Source: Spirodela intermedia
Lineage: Eukaryota > Streptophyta > Magnoliopsida > Alismatales > Araceae
Length of the DNA stretch: 64,000 nucleotides
Assembly (NCBI GenBank): GCA_902729315.2
Contig: LR746265.1
Location: 7,012,892-7,076,891 of the forward strand
Direction of reading: 5' to 3'
Shown: piece by piece, positions 1 to 12,300 of the stretch
Layout of the letters: every line of letters begins with the position of its first letter
Position numbering within the stretch: the first letter of the stretch is position 1
Notes under the pieces: model-generated
Database searches by the model: none
The model's input: only the letters and a program-made list of their open reading frames with translations
What the model was told of the DNA's origin: nothing
Position numbers and translations under genes: made by a program

Positions 1-2240
1 ACGCAAGCATCCATTCGGTGAAATCTACCGCAGATGTCCTTGGCTTAATGCAGCTTGGCCTAGCAAACAGAGCTGTGGGCGCCACTGCTTTAAACGAAAG
101 AAGTAGCCGGTCTCACAGGTTTCCCTTCCGCGAATCCAACTATTTCATGGGAACCATTTCTACGATTTCATATGATTTTCAACTGTTTTTCCTTTGCCCG
201 TTGTTCTTGATTGCAGTGTCCTTTCCGTTCATGTTCGTGGACTGGACATGGAGACTGGGGCTTCCTTACGTGGAACTCTTCACTTGGTAGATCTTGCTGG
301 GAGTGAAAGAGTTGATCGCTCTGAGGCAACTGGAGACCGGCTAAGAGAAGCCCAACACATCAACAAGTCCTTGTCTGCTCTCGGGGATGTCATTTTCGCA
401 CTGGCTCAAAAGAGTTCTCATGTGCCATACAGAAATAGCAAACTGACCCAAGTTCTTCAGACTTCTCTCGGTATCTCCTTTGTGCTTCTCTCTCTGCTGC
501 TTGAAGTCGGTGATCATGTTTGTCTTTTTTCACATGCCATAATTCTATTTCAGGTGGTCAGGCAAAGACCCTTATGTTTGTACAGATTAATCCAGAGGCA
601 GAATCATTCTCTGAGACTGTCAGCACGCTCAAGTTTGCTGAAAGAGTCTCTGGCGTTGAGTTGGGTGCTGCACGGAGCAGCAAAGAGGGCAAGGATGTTA
701 GAGAACTGATGGAACAGGTCTGGACATTGTTTACTGCTATATAACGTTAGTTGTCCCGACTAAGTCATCTGGTACTCAAAAGCTGCTTCTGGGGCACCCT
801 TTGAGTTCTCTTACCATGAATGGAAACTGCTACTGACTAGTGTTAAACTTCTCTAGAAAAGGCAAGTTACTATGCAGAATCTCAATCTCTCCCTGCTCCA
901 ACCTGAAATCTGTAATGTTTCACCTTTCCATTGATTTCTTCACTGGAAATGGTTGTTACTCCACTCGCTTGCATCCCGTTCAGAGCCCGAGAACCACACT
1001 TTTCAGCATTCAACGACTCTGTAAACTTTCTATCATCTCCTTTTCTTTATTTTTTTTTCTTTTGTGGTCTTGGATCTTCATGAACAGAGAATATGCCTTC
1101 TGGGTAACTCCATTTCTTCGGATTATCCTCGCAAATCTTGTTAACACCTCAAACATGTTCTTCAATCCGCAAGTAGAGAGAGACTTTTGTCTTTTTAGCT
1201 TTCTGCAACTGAAAAGGAAAAATGTGCTTGCTGTTCTATCATCTTGATGGCTCCAGAAGCATGCCATCAGTCTCTGATATGATCCATCCGCCATCGTGAT
1301 CTATGCAGTTTTATGTTTCATAAGCTCATCCCGTTCTCGCAGGTGGCATCCCTCAAGGACATGATTGCTAGAAAAGATGAGGAGATTGGGCAGCTACAAC
1401 TGCTCAAGGATCTGAAGACTCAGCCCCTGAGAATTGAGAAGCAGGCTATGAACTCCCTGAGACATTCATCCTCCTCTCCTGGGCAGCTGTCGCTCGGCGG
1501 AAGCCGCAAGCTGGTGGGTAGAAATCACGGAGGGCTCTCTGACAAAGGAGCTTCTGACTGTGATAATACTTCAGGCGACAGTGATAAGCTCTCTGAGACT
1601 GGTTCTCTGCAATCGATGAGTGATTTCGGCAGGCAGAAGGAAGCATTCTGTCCTCCGAAGCAGGCTGGAGAGAGTGATCATCTGGGCTCCGGCTCTGCTG
1701 ATTCTGAGGAGAGAGTGAGCGACATGTCTGACGGCGCCCTTTCCATGGGAGCAGAGACAGACGGATCAGTCTCCGAATCCAGCAAGCCTATGGAGTTCAC
1801 AGAGAAGATGTAAGTCCTCAGCTGTCCTTGGAGCTTCCGCTCTCTTTGTCTCTAATCACTACTACTAAATTAGGTCATCTTTATCGTTAAGCTCTTAAGA
1901 TTCTGAATGGCCAGCTCAAACTTACTGAATGCAGATCATCGAGGAGTTCTCGGCCGTCGCAAGCAGGTCAACAAAGGCCTGGGCTGCCATCATCAGCAGC
2001 TCAGTCAAGGATGGGCGCTCAGAAGGCTCCAAGTATTTGTCTAATCCTCTCCAAGAGACCCAGGAAAAGAAAAAAAAAAAAGAAGAGATTTTTCTCCACG
2101 GCGTTGTTCTTCTTCTCTGTTCTAATTTTACAACTAGTTTTTTTTAATTAAAAAATCATCATAATTACCCCGCAGGTGCAAGAAAACCTGCCAGCGGTCA
2201 ACCTTCCTCGTCTGCAAGGCCGGGCAAAGGCTGGAAGTAG
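1..2240 (+). CDS. KIN-14 kinesin, C-terminal part (5' end outside window)
   Basis: Minus-end-directed microtubule motor of the plant KIN-14 group. Six exons are visible: 1-118, 217-470, 554-717, 1343-1809, 1935-2032 and 2176-2240. All are GT-AG and join in frame, giving 387 residues from codon position 3. The first exon carries switch I (NERSSRSH, split by an intron), followed by switch II ([10 protein letters not shown]), [16 protein letters not shown] and [13 protein letters not shown], the end of the motor core. The neck/coiled-coil start [15 protein letters not shown] follows. The tail is Ser/Gly/Asp-rich, basic and low-complexity, and ends ARPGKGWK. A motor followed by this tail is typical of the KIN-14 members that carry an N-terminal calponin-homology domain, but that domain would lie upstream of the window, so the subgroup is inferred. 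The nucleotide-binding P-loop is also outside. Confidence 0.93.
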
Positions 2241-2552
2241 TCGCCGCAAAAGCATGATTCCGGGGGGGACTTCACACCTACTTCCAGAAATGGCAATTTT
2301 ACTCTGGGAGCAGGAAGAAATGAGAGCCCAATACTAGTGCGAATCCCTTCACCCCCATCAAGTCTCTCCCCTGGTTTTCTCCCGCCTTTCGATCATTGGC
2401 CGCTTGTAATTTATATACCGATGTATAGCAGCGCATGCTCTGGGCGGTTCCCAGATTCCGCAGGGGGCTGAGCCTTTGTTGTGCTCTTCCAGATAGAGCT
2501 GTCTGTACCTGGTCTGGTCTCTCTATTTCAATGGGATCCTTTGCCACGGGAT

Positions 2553-2650
<98 letters not shown>

Positions 2651-3323
2651 CTCTACCTCTACCTCTACCTCTTGTAAAGAAATGGATGCGAGCAAGGGAA
2701 CTGTGAAACCATGATCTTAAGAAATAATTGCAATGGTGGGTAATGGTTTATTTCATATTTATGTAATTACATGGGATTGGATGATGGTCAGCGGGTATTC
2801 CAGATCCTAGATGGGATGGAAGAGGGTCGGGCTGACCAAGGCACATCTTTCTGGATATGATTGAGCTTTTGTCAAAAAGGTGACACTTTTAGTCTAGAGT
2901 TGACCATCGTACAAGCTCCAAGAATTCTGGAATCCGGAGGATTACTTTGATTTTCAAGAGGGTTGAATGGCGTTTTACTAAAGAAAGGTTTCTGAAATTC
3001 TGGGATGGGTTTTTTACGCCGTTTTTTTTTTTTGAGGATATAATAATTCACGAGCAAATATACAGAATATTGGAATAATTTGTGCCAGAAAAGGCCCCGT
3101 GGATGGTGCTAAATATCTTATATATATATATATATATCTATATTTGTACGCTTTTCCTCTCTCTCTCTCTCTCTCTCGCTCGTGCTCACACAGACGCACG
3201 GTCATATCCAATCTGCACTGAAAAGCTAGAGCATACCGTTGGTCCGTTGGCGCGGCGGCGCCTTCTCTTCGCGTCTCGCGTTCGTCTGTGTTTGCATTTT
3301 TCTGGGGGCTCTCTCCCCGCCTC
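2241..3323. other. Spacer between kinesin and MutS2 genes
   Basis: Kinesin 3' flank and MutS2 promoter/5'UTR. It contains a long CT microsatellite, a TA run at about 3119-3137 and a short CT tract at about 3158-3178, just upstream of the MutS2 start. No further gene was recognised. Confidence 0.7.
2556..2672. repeat. (CT)n microsatellite followed by CTCTAC repeats
   Basis: About 90 bp of uninterrupted CT dinucleotides run directly into four copies of a CTCTAC-type hexamer. The tract lies in the kinesin 3' flank. Confidence 0.97.
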
Positions 3324-6300
3324 ATGCTTCAATCAGTGGCCGCCGGGTGGACATCCGTTCGCGTAACCTTCGGCCGCGGACCTCGCCGCGTCAGGTTCCG
3401 GGTTCGCGCCCATGTCAGTTCGCAGCTCCTGCTTGGCGGCGGCAACGGGCCCCCTCCACCATCGAGGGCCTCCGTCCTCCGGGATAGCCTCCGGGTTCTG
3501 GAATGGGACAAGATTTGCGACGCCGTCGCATGTTTCGCTGGCACTGCCCTGGGCCGGGATGCAACCAAGGTGGGTCGGCTCTGTCCATCCCCTTCCCTTC
3601 TGGGTTTTGATGTTCTGCGAATTGAGGTCGTCTCTTTGGTTTTCCCCAGGAGTTGCTGTGGAGATTGGACTTGAGTTATGAAGACAGCAAGACCCTCTTG
3701 GCCGAGACGGCGGCTGCGGTGGAGATGATCAAGTATGGAGCTGGCGGGGTGGACTTGAGCGGGGTTGACGTCCTTCTTGTGAGTGCTCTCTTCCTATGTT
3801 TGTGTCCCCTGATTCTGAGAATTATCGTGAGCTAGATATCATGCCTTGAAGCATGACAAAATGAGAGCAAAAGAAATAGAACAAAAGGTGCCTAGTTTTT
3901 ATTGTTTCAAGAGGATGTGCTCAGTGTAGTCGGTTGCCTGGGAAGCTCTGGTTATCACTCAATGGATGTCTTTTTTTTTGCCTACACCGGCATCATGTAC
4001 CAAATCCTTCCTTCGAAGTTTATCTTAGGAATAGTTGCATTTGTTTTTAATGAAGGCCACTTTTGGTTCAGTTTTTTTCATCAATTCATATTATTACCTA
4101 CGACAACATCTGCATGGAGGAGAAACGGTGTTGTCTGAGTTCAGCTTATTTATTTATTTTTAAATTTTTCTCCCATTTTCAATGTTGATGTATTCTATTA
4201 GCCACAGATACACAGGAGAGAGGATTTCAAATTCTTGGGATATTCTATAAGCGAGGAGACACTTGGTCCCAGAGCGGCTGCTGGTTTAAACCCCTCCTTT
4301 GCTCAGTGACCTGGGTCGGGTTCCTTTACGATGTTTTCTGCAGCATTCAAGCTATTGCATGCATATGTAGGTGTTAGTCTCATTCTTCAGATTGAATCAT
4401 GTTCCTTATTACCTGACTAGAAATGGAGAATTACAGGAGAACCATCCACAGGGAATAGGTCAAAAATGGATTGGTATGTCTTAGAAATCAATTCCTGAAC
4501 CTCTTGTTTTTAAAAAAAATAAAAAATAGTGGTAAACTCACCAGTTTCATGTCAGAAATATTTATTAGAAAAAGGTGGAGTAGGATGCCTAGGTCAGAAG
4601 GGGATAATTATTGGAAAGTGCGTTGTCTCATGGTACAATTGTCCTTGTGAAAGTGTATTTTTCCACAATCTTAATTCTATCATTATTGACAACATAGTAA
4701 TAATGGGAACGACCCCCTCCTTAGTGCATTGTACTTCCTCATACCATAGTAATAATGAGAAGCCCGGTTTTGATCATATTAAAGCCTTTTTTTAACTGTA
4801 AAACCTGAGAGAGGAGGGTGGCATGTTAGAAGAAAGAAGGCTTTGAGATTTTAATGGAGAGTCTAGCTAAGCTTAGTTTAGACAATGGTAATATCTGTTG
4901 GCCCATTGTGAAATATTCTGTCTTTCAACTTTTATAAATCTCATATGGGATCCGTAGAAACAATGAAATGGCACATCCGTCTTTATGGTGAGCCTTTTCT
5001 TTCTACTTATTGGGTAACCATTCACTTGGCCGCATGATGTTGGAAGATGTGAGCACAGCAGGATTTATGATATTGGGTGCTCAACATTGTGTGAGAACTC
5101 TTATTGTCTTTCTGAAAGCTAATTTTTCTTGTTTGACTGATGCGGTTCACACATTTCTTTGCATCTCAGCTAATAATATTATGAAAACACGTTTTCCTCT
5201 TATAAGTTTGAATATTTTTCCATCACTTGGATTCTTTAAATGTCGTTTCACTCTTTTGTCAGGTTTTGGATGCTAAGTTGGCTGCCTTATATTATGAACG
5301 TGAATAACATCCAATATGGTACTGGATTTTTTTCTCTTGAAGGTGAAGTCAGCTATTGGTCGTGCCTCCCGAGGTCTTCCTATTAGTGGAATTGAAGCAA
5401 TGACAATCTGCAGCCTGCTGGAATTGGCGGAAACATTGCAAATGACTGTCAAAACAGCAACTAAGGAAGATCCGGATTGCTACAATCGGTTTTTGCCTAT
5501 TGCACAACTGGTAAGTTATGTTTTGCTGTGTTGTTACCTCAGTGAGCACTGCCTTATCACCATAAGATATTTCGCTCCTGTTGTTTTGGGTAGATAATGG
5601 AGCTTAATATATATCGGCCATTTATCAAGTTGGTGCAGCAAGTGATAGACGAGGATGGATCTGTGAAAGATAGCGCGGTCTGTTCTTCTTCTCATTTTCT
5701 TTATGATATTCGTAACGTCTAGAGAACGTGAAATTTTAGTTCACTATTGTGATACTCTGTGTGGCAAGCTGCATTATGTGAACCTTGATTTTAAAATTTT
5801 ACTCCTTTTTCGAATGTTCCATCCTTTCTTTCCTCATCTTCTTTTGTTAACTAGATGATGTGTGTGAATTCCTGTTAGATTGGATCATACTCGTTCAGAA
5901 TTCGCTGATTTTCATCGATTGATGTTAGTCTGTTTCATAACGAAATTGGATGATTCAAAGCTTATTCTAGATAGTTCTTATTACTCTAGGAGGCTTTTAC
6001 TACTTGCTGGTTACGTCTTGCACTAGGAATAACGTTACCAACGAGTGAAAGCTACTCCAAGTTGATTTGACATAGTAACCATGACCTAACAAGTCAAATA
6101 GGCGAAAAATAATTAATGAGCGATAGTCTTAAGAGGTTCTCATATTTCATATCCTTCATCAATCAATGTATTAGCTTCTTACACATTTTTATTAAAACTT
6201 TAATCTTCTTGGTTGGTAATTACAGACAATTTTATTCACTCGTGCTTTGGATAGTGCAAGAAAATGACATAAGTTTCTGTTTCTGCCATCTATAACAATT

Positions 6301-9300
6301 TATTTAACAGTTACTGTTAGACATCAAGGGCTAAATTTTTTCTTGTTGCTTGTTCCATGTCCTAGTAACTTTTTTTGTAATATCTTATGGTTAGTCCGTT
6401 TCCATTTTTCATCTCAGAGTTCCGAGTTGAAGCGATTGCGAGATCAAGTACGAGGTCTTGAACAAAAGGTTTATGAGCTTCTTTAATTACTCAAACAAAA
6501 GGTGCCTTTTGTTTGTTTCTGATCTGCTTATTTTATTTTCTTTGTAGTCCTGTTACTACTTTCTTTAAATTTACAGTATTTAAGGCTCGCAACTCCTTGC
6601 TTGGTGTGGGTGTCTTGAAGCCTGATTGGTATGCTTTGATTTTGGAACTGTGTACCAATGCTGGGAGGAAATGACGAGGGAGGTGGATCAGATATCTGTG
6701 GAAATATGGATTTAAATACCTGTAGACATATGCCAAACAGTTAATGTCAAAGATCTAGTATAAACGGTTCTTAAGAAGATCAATGGTGAGGCTCGTCTAG
6801 TTGAGATTCCTAACTCCAGAGGTGTCTCCAACACCTTCAATATCCTTTGTTTTTTTTGGACATCACTTGCGTGGTCCTTTAACCATGTCTCTGAGGTCAT
6901 GATCTCTTCAATTATAAGGGCTCACGTTAAGATTTTTGATACATTAAGGCTAAGAATAAGGAGAAGAATGTGCAAGCCAATTGGGTTACACCAAGACAAC
7001 TGTGCAGCGAATGTCGTTAAATATAAGAGTATATTGGACAAGCCCTACTTTTATAATTCATTGGTGTGGGAGAAATTAAATATAGAGGAAGTATAGTGGG
7101 GGTGATTATGATGGTTCTTTCCTTCCCCTGACATGACTCACGGATTCACTCCCCAAAAAAGAATTAGTACCCATGGAGAGTTTGAATGTCTCAGTGCTTG
7201 TGCAAATCTTGGAAGCTCTTGTAGAGTAAAAGACTTAGCCCCACTCTCCGTCCAGGCAATGGCTATAGATTATGTGATGTAGGTCCTGGTGACCGGTGCT
7301 GAAGTTTTTGGTTTGTTGATTTTTCTTTGATAGTGGCTCATCCCATGCGAGCAGTCCCTGGGAAAGATTCAAAGAACATGTTAAGGAAATATGCCTGATG
7401 CCAACTATGGCAGGCCATAGTTCTGATTCACGTTGGTCTGATGGACTAGTATGGAGCCGGCTGTTGGGCAGACTATATTTTTGGCCTGGGCTGAGGTTCA
7501 TGGCTACAAAGGGTATGGTGCACTTCACACACTATCTCTTTTTCCAGTCTGGTGTGTAGCTTTCCACTTTTTCTGAAAGGTGGCAGTCCTTAGGCATTGT
7601 CCTATACAAGGTGGGATCAGGTTAGTGAGAGCCCAGCATTATTTTTTGGTGGGGGTTGTTTGCATTAAACTTCTGATGTAAAATTAGATAAGGAAGTTTT
7701 AACCTGTCAGAAGGAAGAAAAGTGACTCTTTTAAGAGTGTAAAAAAATGGTGGAGTGGTTCTCCATAAAGGCAGTAAGATTTATAATTGGGGACATTAAC
7801 AAAACATCCTCCTTTTTTCTATTCTCATCTAATGGAGCTGGGTTGTGTCCAGAGGGTGCTAATGATGCATGGAACTTGGAATTGGCTGATTCATATGGAT
7901 TGCCACTAGATGCTCTATTTTTTGAGGTTGATGCGGGGGGATGTTTGATCCGTCCATTGTTATTTAAAAGTGATGTAGGACAACGCTTAGACAGATGAGA
8001 TGGACCCAAAATTTGTGACCCAAGTGACCTGAAAATGTAAGAACATAGGGAAGAAAGGTTGAAAGGCCCAAAACTACTACAGAACCCGAATTCGAGCAAT
8101 TAGGTCCAAAGCCACATGAATAATGTGTCAGATTCGTCGGGCTAGTAACTGTTCCGTAATTAATTCGCTTTCATATTGTTTTTCTTAGCTGAACCGACTT
8201 TTTAGGGGACTCATAACTGATTTCGGCCTATTTAAAGGCCAGCATGCTGTAACTTCAAGGGGGAACAATAGTATACCATTTTCATTCTGTTTGTGAGACA
8301 TATTTGCTTACGGGTTGAAGCAATCCTTGTGGATTCAAGGGACGTTATTCTGATCCATTTTGATCAAGGGCCATCTGGGACGATCCTTGTGGACTCAAAG
8401 ATTGAAAAGCTCGTGCCTTGTAAATTTCAATATCCAATTTCCCTGACTTCTATTGTTTGAGAAAGGGCACCCAAGATATTCTGCCTCAACCTTAACTATG
8501 CTGATTGTAGACAGATTGTCATGTCTGAAGCCATTTAATCAGATCAACCAGTTTATGATAAAAGTGCTGTCCATTGCAGGAAGGACATGGAAATGCCTCT
8601 TGTCAATGGGGGGAAGAGGAAGGAATAGAGGGGGGAAGAGGAGAGAGGAAAAAAATCTGAAAAAAGGGACACCTGAAGTGCTGATTTCTGACATCACCTA
8701 TTTCTGGTGCTTGTTACGACTGCCGTTGCTGATGCTAGCATGTCGCCCCTGGAGTTTAGCCCCGCACACTGCCCTGATTACGTACCAAAGGTGATTCTGG
8801 ATCATGGTTGGACTGGTGGGGGGAGAGTTAGTAAATAGGCAATTTTTAGGTCCGAGCTTTTATTTTAAGTTTTGTTGCGCTTATGCCTGTTATTAGATTA
8901 CACTGTTATTAGTAATCTTATCCGTTTTCTTAGATTACTCTATTTCAAGTAATAGAGTTTTCAATCAAATGTGTTCTTCCCTCTGATAAACTGATGTGAA
9001 CATTTTTCACCTGAACCACATCGCAGCATCTGACTATGGGTACCATGCTGCAATGGGTGGTGAGCAGAATTTTCTATTACAGGTGTCCTTCCGGAATTGT
9101 CTTGTTTTTGCTGCTGTCAAGCCTGACATTGGTGTCCTCTTCTTCTGTTTGGAGAAGCAGATAACAGGCTAGAAGATTGTGGCTTACACTTAAATAAGGA
9201 AGGCTGTAAACCAACTGGCGTTGCTTGATATAACATTGTCATCCAATTAATGTGAATTTCCATCTCGTGCTGAGCTTTAATGTGGATGTTTTAACAGTAA

Positions 9301-12300
9301 AGAGAGGACTATATTAGGAAGTATTCATAGCTTTTCATGTAGGCTATTAACTCAACCGTCCAATTACTTGTCCATTAAAACAGAGGGGCTTAAGGACTAA
9401 GGCTTTATGATGTCCAGCCTCCTGACATGGTGTTTGAAATTATGACAGTACTCACTAACCTGTTCGCTTGATAACAGAGGAACAGAATTGCATGGTACAA
9501 TGAGCGTACAAGAAGGGCATGCTAAAATAGCTTATCTAATAGCTTGTCTGCCTTACCTTGAATGAAAATAACAGAAATGATCCTTTAAGGTTTGTTACCT
9601 GCTAGTCTACTGGATGTTGTCACATATGTGCAATAAGGGTGAAATTTCTGATAACATGCATAACAGGCGTGCACTTGCATTCTTCTGTCTTTAAAACTGC
9701 GCAAACTGTCAGTTTCGAAAATATTATAATATCTTAATGTTGATATCTGGTGCTTTTTTTTTATTATTATTCAGTTGTACCAGCTAATGGATAGGTTGAT
9801 TAGGAGCAATGGTGGTGAAGCTTACTCTACGGTAAGGTGCTGGTGAAATGGATGATTTCTTTTTGTCCTTGTATTTTATGTAACTTTCGATTGTATGGTT
9901 TTTAGGAGCTTAGTATTGTGAATGGAAGATGGTGCGTCAAAGCAGCACTTGATCAGAATTCAAAATTTGAGGGGTTATTACTATCCAGGTGTGTTCCTTA
10001 TTTCTATGTAAAGTATATATTATTGCACAGAATTGCTGGTACGATATGATTATGAAACTGCTGAATGAAGGAAAAGATAGGCTCTCAATAAAATCATTGC
10101 AAAATCTTATAGCTACATTTCATGAGTGAAACTGGTCACCAGTGGCCTAGGTTTCCAAGGAAGGTAGTAGTTTAGTTATCCATTGGAAAAAATCATGATT
10201 TTTGAGTGGATAAATGGGTGTTACAAAATTTATCGTCTTCTCCTAGACCTTCTGATTTTACATCAATAGCCATCAGAGAGAAGACAAACGGGGAGGGGAA
10301 GCCACATTTGTGGCCACTTGGGGGGGGGGGAAGGGGGTGGGGGTGGTGTTTGGGGGGTGAGAGACGAGGAGTGAGCAGTGTTAGTGGGAAGAAAACGGGT
10401 GGCACGGATTAGGCTTTCTTTTGGAAGGGTGAGTTAGTCTTTTCTTAAAATTGATTAAAAAGCAACATTTAACCGTGGTTAAACCATTTATCATTAACAG
10501 CGACTAGTTCTTAATTTTGGAGTATATAGGAAGTCAGACTGCCGAGTAAAAGTACAAAGGACATCCCAAAATTGATTTATCTTTTAAGGAACTATACTAA
10601 AGTTAACTCTGTCTCCTTACTTGATAAACTTGGTTTTTGAGACATTCAATGATGTATTTTGTCTGCTAATTTACTATGCTAAAACTATTTGATTGAGAGA
10701 TGTAATAATTGATAATGCCGAGATCAATGTCTGAATGTAAAGTAGACTAAAAGAAACTTAGATCACTACAGAATAAGTTTTAATTTCTTTTCTTCTAAAG
10801 ACAAGATGATTCATCCATAATTACATCCCACATTAAAAATAATCTTGAATAAATTCTGTTAGACGAATTCATATTGGAAAATATGCCTACAAGGGTTTAA
10901 CGTGACCATTACTTCAAGTGGAATATTTATTTTTAGTTCTGTTCCTTCGAAAAAAACATCTTTTATGTGTGTCAAAGACTATTTTCACCTATTCTGGAAA
11001 TGCATCTGATTAGAAAAGTTGACAATCTTATCTTTCATATGCTAATCCCGGAACACACCCGTATGTATATATTAGTATGACCGCATCTTTTAATTTGGGA
11101 AATATGAGATACTCTAAGGTTGTTTATGTTGAGAATGTAAACGAAATTCTACTTTCAGATGACTAATGCAGGTGCTGTAATGCTGTTGTAATCGGTGAAC
11201 CTGAGTACTAAAAAATGTGTGTTATGTAAACATAACAGAAAATGGACAATTTTGGCGTGGGAAACCCTTTTAACTCGGATGGTGTGAAACCACAAGACAA
11301 CTAGGATGACATCCACTAAAATGAAATGGAAGATGTGAGAATCGATTAGATTAAGGGTTGAAATCTGAGGAACTCAACTTTAAAGAAAATACGGAGTTAA
11401 TTCGGACCAAAGGTTGGGAACTAGTATCCAGAAAACTTACTCTGGAGATAATCAAATCCTGAGTCTGATAAGTATCGGAGAACAGTCTAAATCGAACAGG
11501 AAAAACCCATTTCTCCTTATCCCGTCCTCTCTCTCTCAAAGAATTTATATGTATATATATTCTTTTCTCTCTTATTTTCCTCTCGTGGCTGACACACACC
11601 TTTTTCTTTTCTTTGTTTGCCACCTCTCTCTCTTTCTCAAAATAGGCTTTAAGGAAACAACCCAAATGGGATCCTTGTGGTGGATCAAAAATGGATCCCA
11701 CTGAATTTTTAGATTGGATTCATATGCCAACACAATATTCTATAAGATATATAACATTGGCTATTTATATAAGCGGGTTAGAACTTTGTATTGAGCATAT
11801 GTTTAATCTTCTCTTTTATCAGATTATAAAGAAATGTGGAAGTGATATCATTTTCCTCCAATCTTTTGTGTCCAAATTTATATTGTAGGTGCTGAGCTAC
11901 TTGAGCTATTCAGACTAATGTGAATTATTATTTTCTTTCTTCTACTGGGCAAGCATTGAACCATGCAGCATGCATATAATGAGATTGCTGTGAGAATATA
12001 ATCAGAGCTCCTTTTAATATTTTTAAAACTTAAAATTTATCTCTTTCTGATTTATTGGAACTTCTCAAGTGGTCCGGGTGTAGAAAGCTTCATTGAGCCA
12101 CTGTCTGCTGTTCCTCTGAATGACGAACTACAACAGCTGAAGTCGCTCGTGGTTAGAGCTGAGGAAGCTGTACTTTCAAAATTAACTGATAAGGTTTGAT
12201 GGCACTTTTCAATTGTGGCGGATTGTCCTCACTTTTTTTTTCAAGGACCATTATCTGTTGTTTACAATTTCTTTTTAAAATTTTCAGATGGTGGCAGAGC

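Noticed and set aside
7747-7998. 83-codon frame in MutS2 intron 5
   Set aside because: No recognisable family and no splice link to MutS2 exons; it is probably chance or worn transposon sequence.
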